This document shows positions 21,084-21,993 of a stretch of DNA of 21,993 nucleotides, piece after piece. The stretch is taken from NCBI GenBank assembly GCA_047972995.1, contig JBKEBD010000020.1, positions 1-21,993 of the forward strand, read 5' to 3'. Below the pieces are notes generated by a model. It saw only the letters and a list, made by a program, of their open reading frames with translations. It ran no database searches and had not been told where the DNA came from. Position numbers and translations under genes: made by a program. This DNA comes from JBKEDC01 sp047972995. Its GTDB lineage: Bacteria > Bacteroidota > Bacteroidia > Bacteroidales > Prolixibacteraceae. Each line of letters begins with the position of its first letter. The first letter of the stretch is position 1.

Positions 21084-21993
21084 TTATTTACTGTTTTCGC
21101 GAATTTCCTTTTGACGCCTTTCCCAAGCATCAGACTCGGCACTCGCTTTGCCTGTCGGAACTTCTTCGCCTTGACGATTACGTTTAGGCAAGTTCTCCAA
21201 CATTGCCTTTGCTCCCTCGAAATTGACACCGAAGTTTTCAAGCCATGAAGATCTTACACTACCGTCTTCCTTTTCATTCAGACGGCCATCTTTGATTGCA
21301 GCATCAACCATCGCTTCGGCTTGTGCGTTTTGCTCATCAGCTTGCTTTTTCTCGTACTCATCTAGTTTTGCCTGTACGCTTGCTGTTGCATCTTGTGATT
21401 CCTTCAGCTGAGTTTTCAGGTTATCACGTTCTTTTACGATTGCCGTAGCCATGCTTGCTACATCGGCTACACTTGCAGTTGCTTGCATTCCAAATGCAGC
21501 GAGAACCGCTTTTAAATGTTCGTTCATATTACTTTGTTTTGAATTTGTATTGTCTTCGGTTGCTTCAAACGGAAAGGCATCTTTCGGCAAACTTGCACAC
21601 GCCTGTGCCATTGCTTGAGTGTCTTTGTCTAGCTTTATGGCAGGTCTAACCTCTGTGATTAATCCCATTGCCTTAGCTTCGTTTGCTGTTAGCCATTTGT
21701 CTGTTCGTTTGGCTAGTATTTCGGCTACTTCATCGGGATTGATAGCTTTTGCTTGGTATGCTTTCAGGTAGTCAGCTTCGATGTTCTTTAGCATTTCTGC
21801 GTATGCTTCTAGTTCTTCAGCTTTGCCCCATTCTCCACCGCTTGGCGGATGAATCATAAATTGACCGTTTTCGGGCATTGAGAATGTAGAACATCTTACA
21901 GCTATATAACTTGCTGCACTTGCTACTAATGCACCACCTATGCCTTCTACGGTATCAAACTCATCATTTAGTAGATTGATAATTTCGTTTGCA
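21084..21993 (-). CDS. ClpP-type prohead protease with C-terminal scaffold, partial
   Basis: The frame runs off the right edge, so the N-terminus is missing. From the edge it reads GGALVASAASYIAVRC, with the catalytic Ser in SAAS, then GQFMIHPPSGG with the catalytic His, and TDKWLTANEAKAMGLI with a probable Asp. This is a ClpP (S14) fold used by tailed phages to cleave scaffold and capsid. A linker and a helical domain (about 147 residues from MNEHLKAVLAAF) follow, with a coiled coil LKESQDATASVQAKLDEYEKK and NFEGAKAMLENLPKRNRQG, typical of Mu- or lambda-like scaffold tails. It ends 19 bases before the capsid start, the normal order. An internal ATG at 21527 could make the scaffold alone. Confidence 0.84.
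   Translation of the reverse strand, partial: ANEIINLLNDEFDTVEGIGGALVASAASYIAVRCSTFSMPENGQFMIHPPSGGEWGKAEELEAYAEMLKNIEADYLKAYQAKAINPDEVAEILAKRTDKWLTANEAKAMGLITEVRPAIKLDKDTQAMAQACASLPKDAFPFEATEDNTNSKQSNMNEHLKAVLAAFGMQATASVADVASMATAIVKERDNLKTQLKESQDATASVQAKLDEYEKKQADEQNAQAEAMVDAAIKDGRLNEKEDGSVRSSWLENFGVNFEGAKAMLENLPKRNRQGEEVPTGKASAESDAWERRQKEIRENSK

Noticed and set aside
21065..21241. N-terminal extension of the capsid protein (MKTSVSISRE...)
   Set aside because: It overlaps the protease gene in another frame and gives an unrelated basic peptide; ATG 21064 follows the protease stop by 19 bases.

Overview
The window looks like a low-GC Bacteroidales chromosome (Bacteroides or a relative). The evidence is the promoter boxes of the form TTTG-N18-20-TAnnTTTG, the lack of clear Shine-Dalgarno sites, the many lipoproteins, an S9B dipeptidyl peptidase, a single-POTRA Omp85 protein, and remnants of a CTnDOT-type conjugative element.

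Region 1 (1 to about 9,020) is the right-hand part of an integrative element, probably degraded. It holds two tandem paralogous lipoproteins, a rearrangement breakpoint near 1,304 that leaves only the C-terminal half of a TraQ (DUF3872) transfer protein, two more lipoproteins, a strict 41-bp tandem repeat array, and a solitary PD-(D/E)XK nuclease. A five-gene minus-strand cluster of small mobile-element proteins of unknown function follows. Next come a 390-bp non-coding stretch with a long nested inverted repeat, an ORF6N protein, and a tyrosine recombinase frameshifted in its N-terminal arm-binding domain. The recombinase lies beside the 3' end of a tRNA-Lys gene, the usual position for a tRNA-targeting element. 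No second copy of the tRNA 3' end is visible, so the left end is probably outside the window.

Region 2 (about 9,050 to 19,320) is ordinary chromosome. It has three near-identical tRNA-Lys(TTT) genes in one transcription unit with a near-consensus promoter, then an exported protein with nine TPR-like repeats, an exported prolyl dipeptidyl peptidase (S9B) and an Omp85 barrel, all on the minus strand. A TonB-like protein is transcribed divergently from the Omp85 gene. Two plus-strand genes follow: a RimK-like ATP-grasp ligase with a probable RLAN N-terminal domain, and a GNAT acetyltransferase. The pair is a plausible amino-acid or peptide ligation and acetylation module.

Region 3 (about 19,321 to 21,993) is a prophage remnant on the minus strand. 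It contains a ClpP-type prohead protease with a C-terminal scaffold domain (cut by the window edge), a major capsid protein with an unusual hydrophobic N-terminus, and a lytic transglycosylase. The transglycosylase loses homology after about 101 residues and runs out of frame into the C-terminal end of an outer-membrane barrel gene. That junction, near 19,575-19,590, indicates a deletion or recombination between phage and host DNA.

The strongest candidates for something new are the RLAN ATP-grasp plus GNAT pair, the structured non-coding segment at 6,669-6,765, the 41-bp array that ends in an outward promoter aimed at the nuclease gene, and the unknown element-borne cluster at 4,182-6,514.
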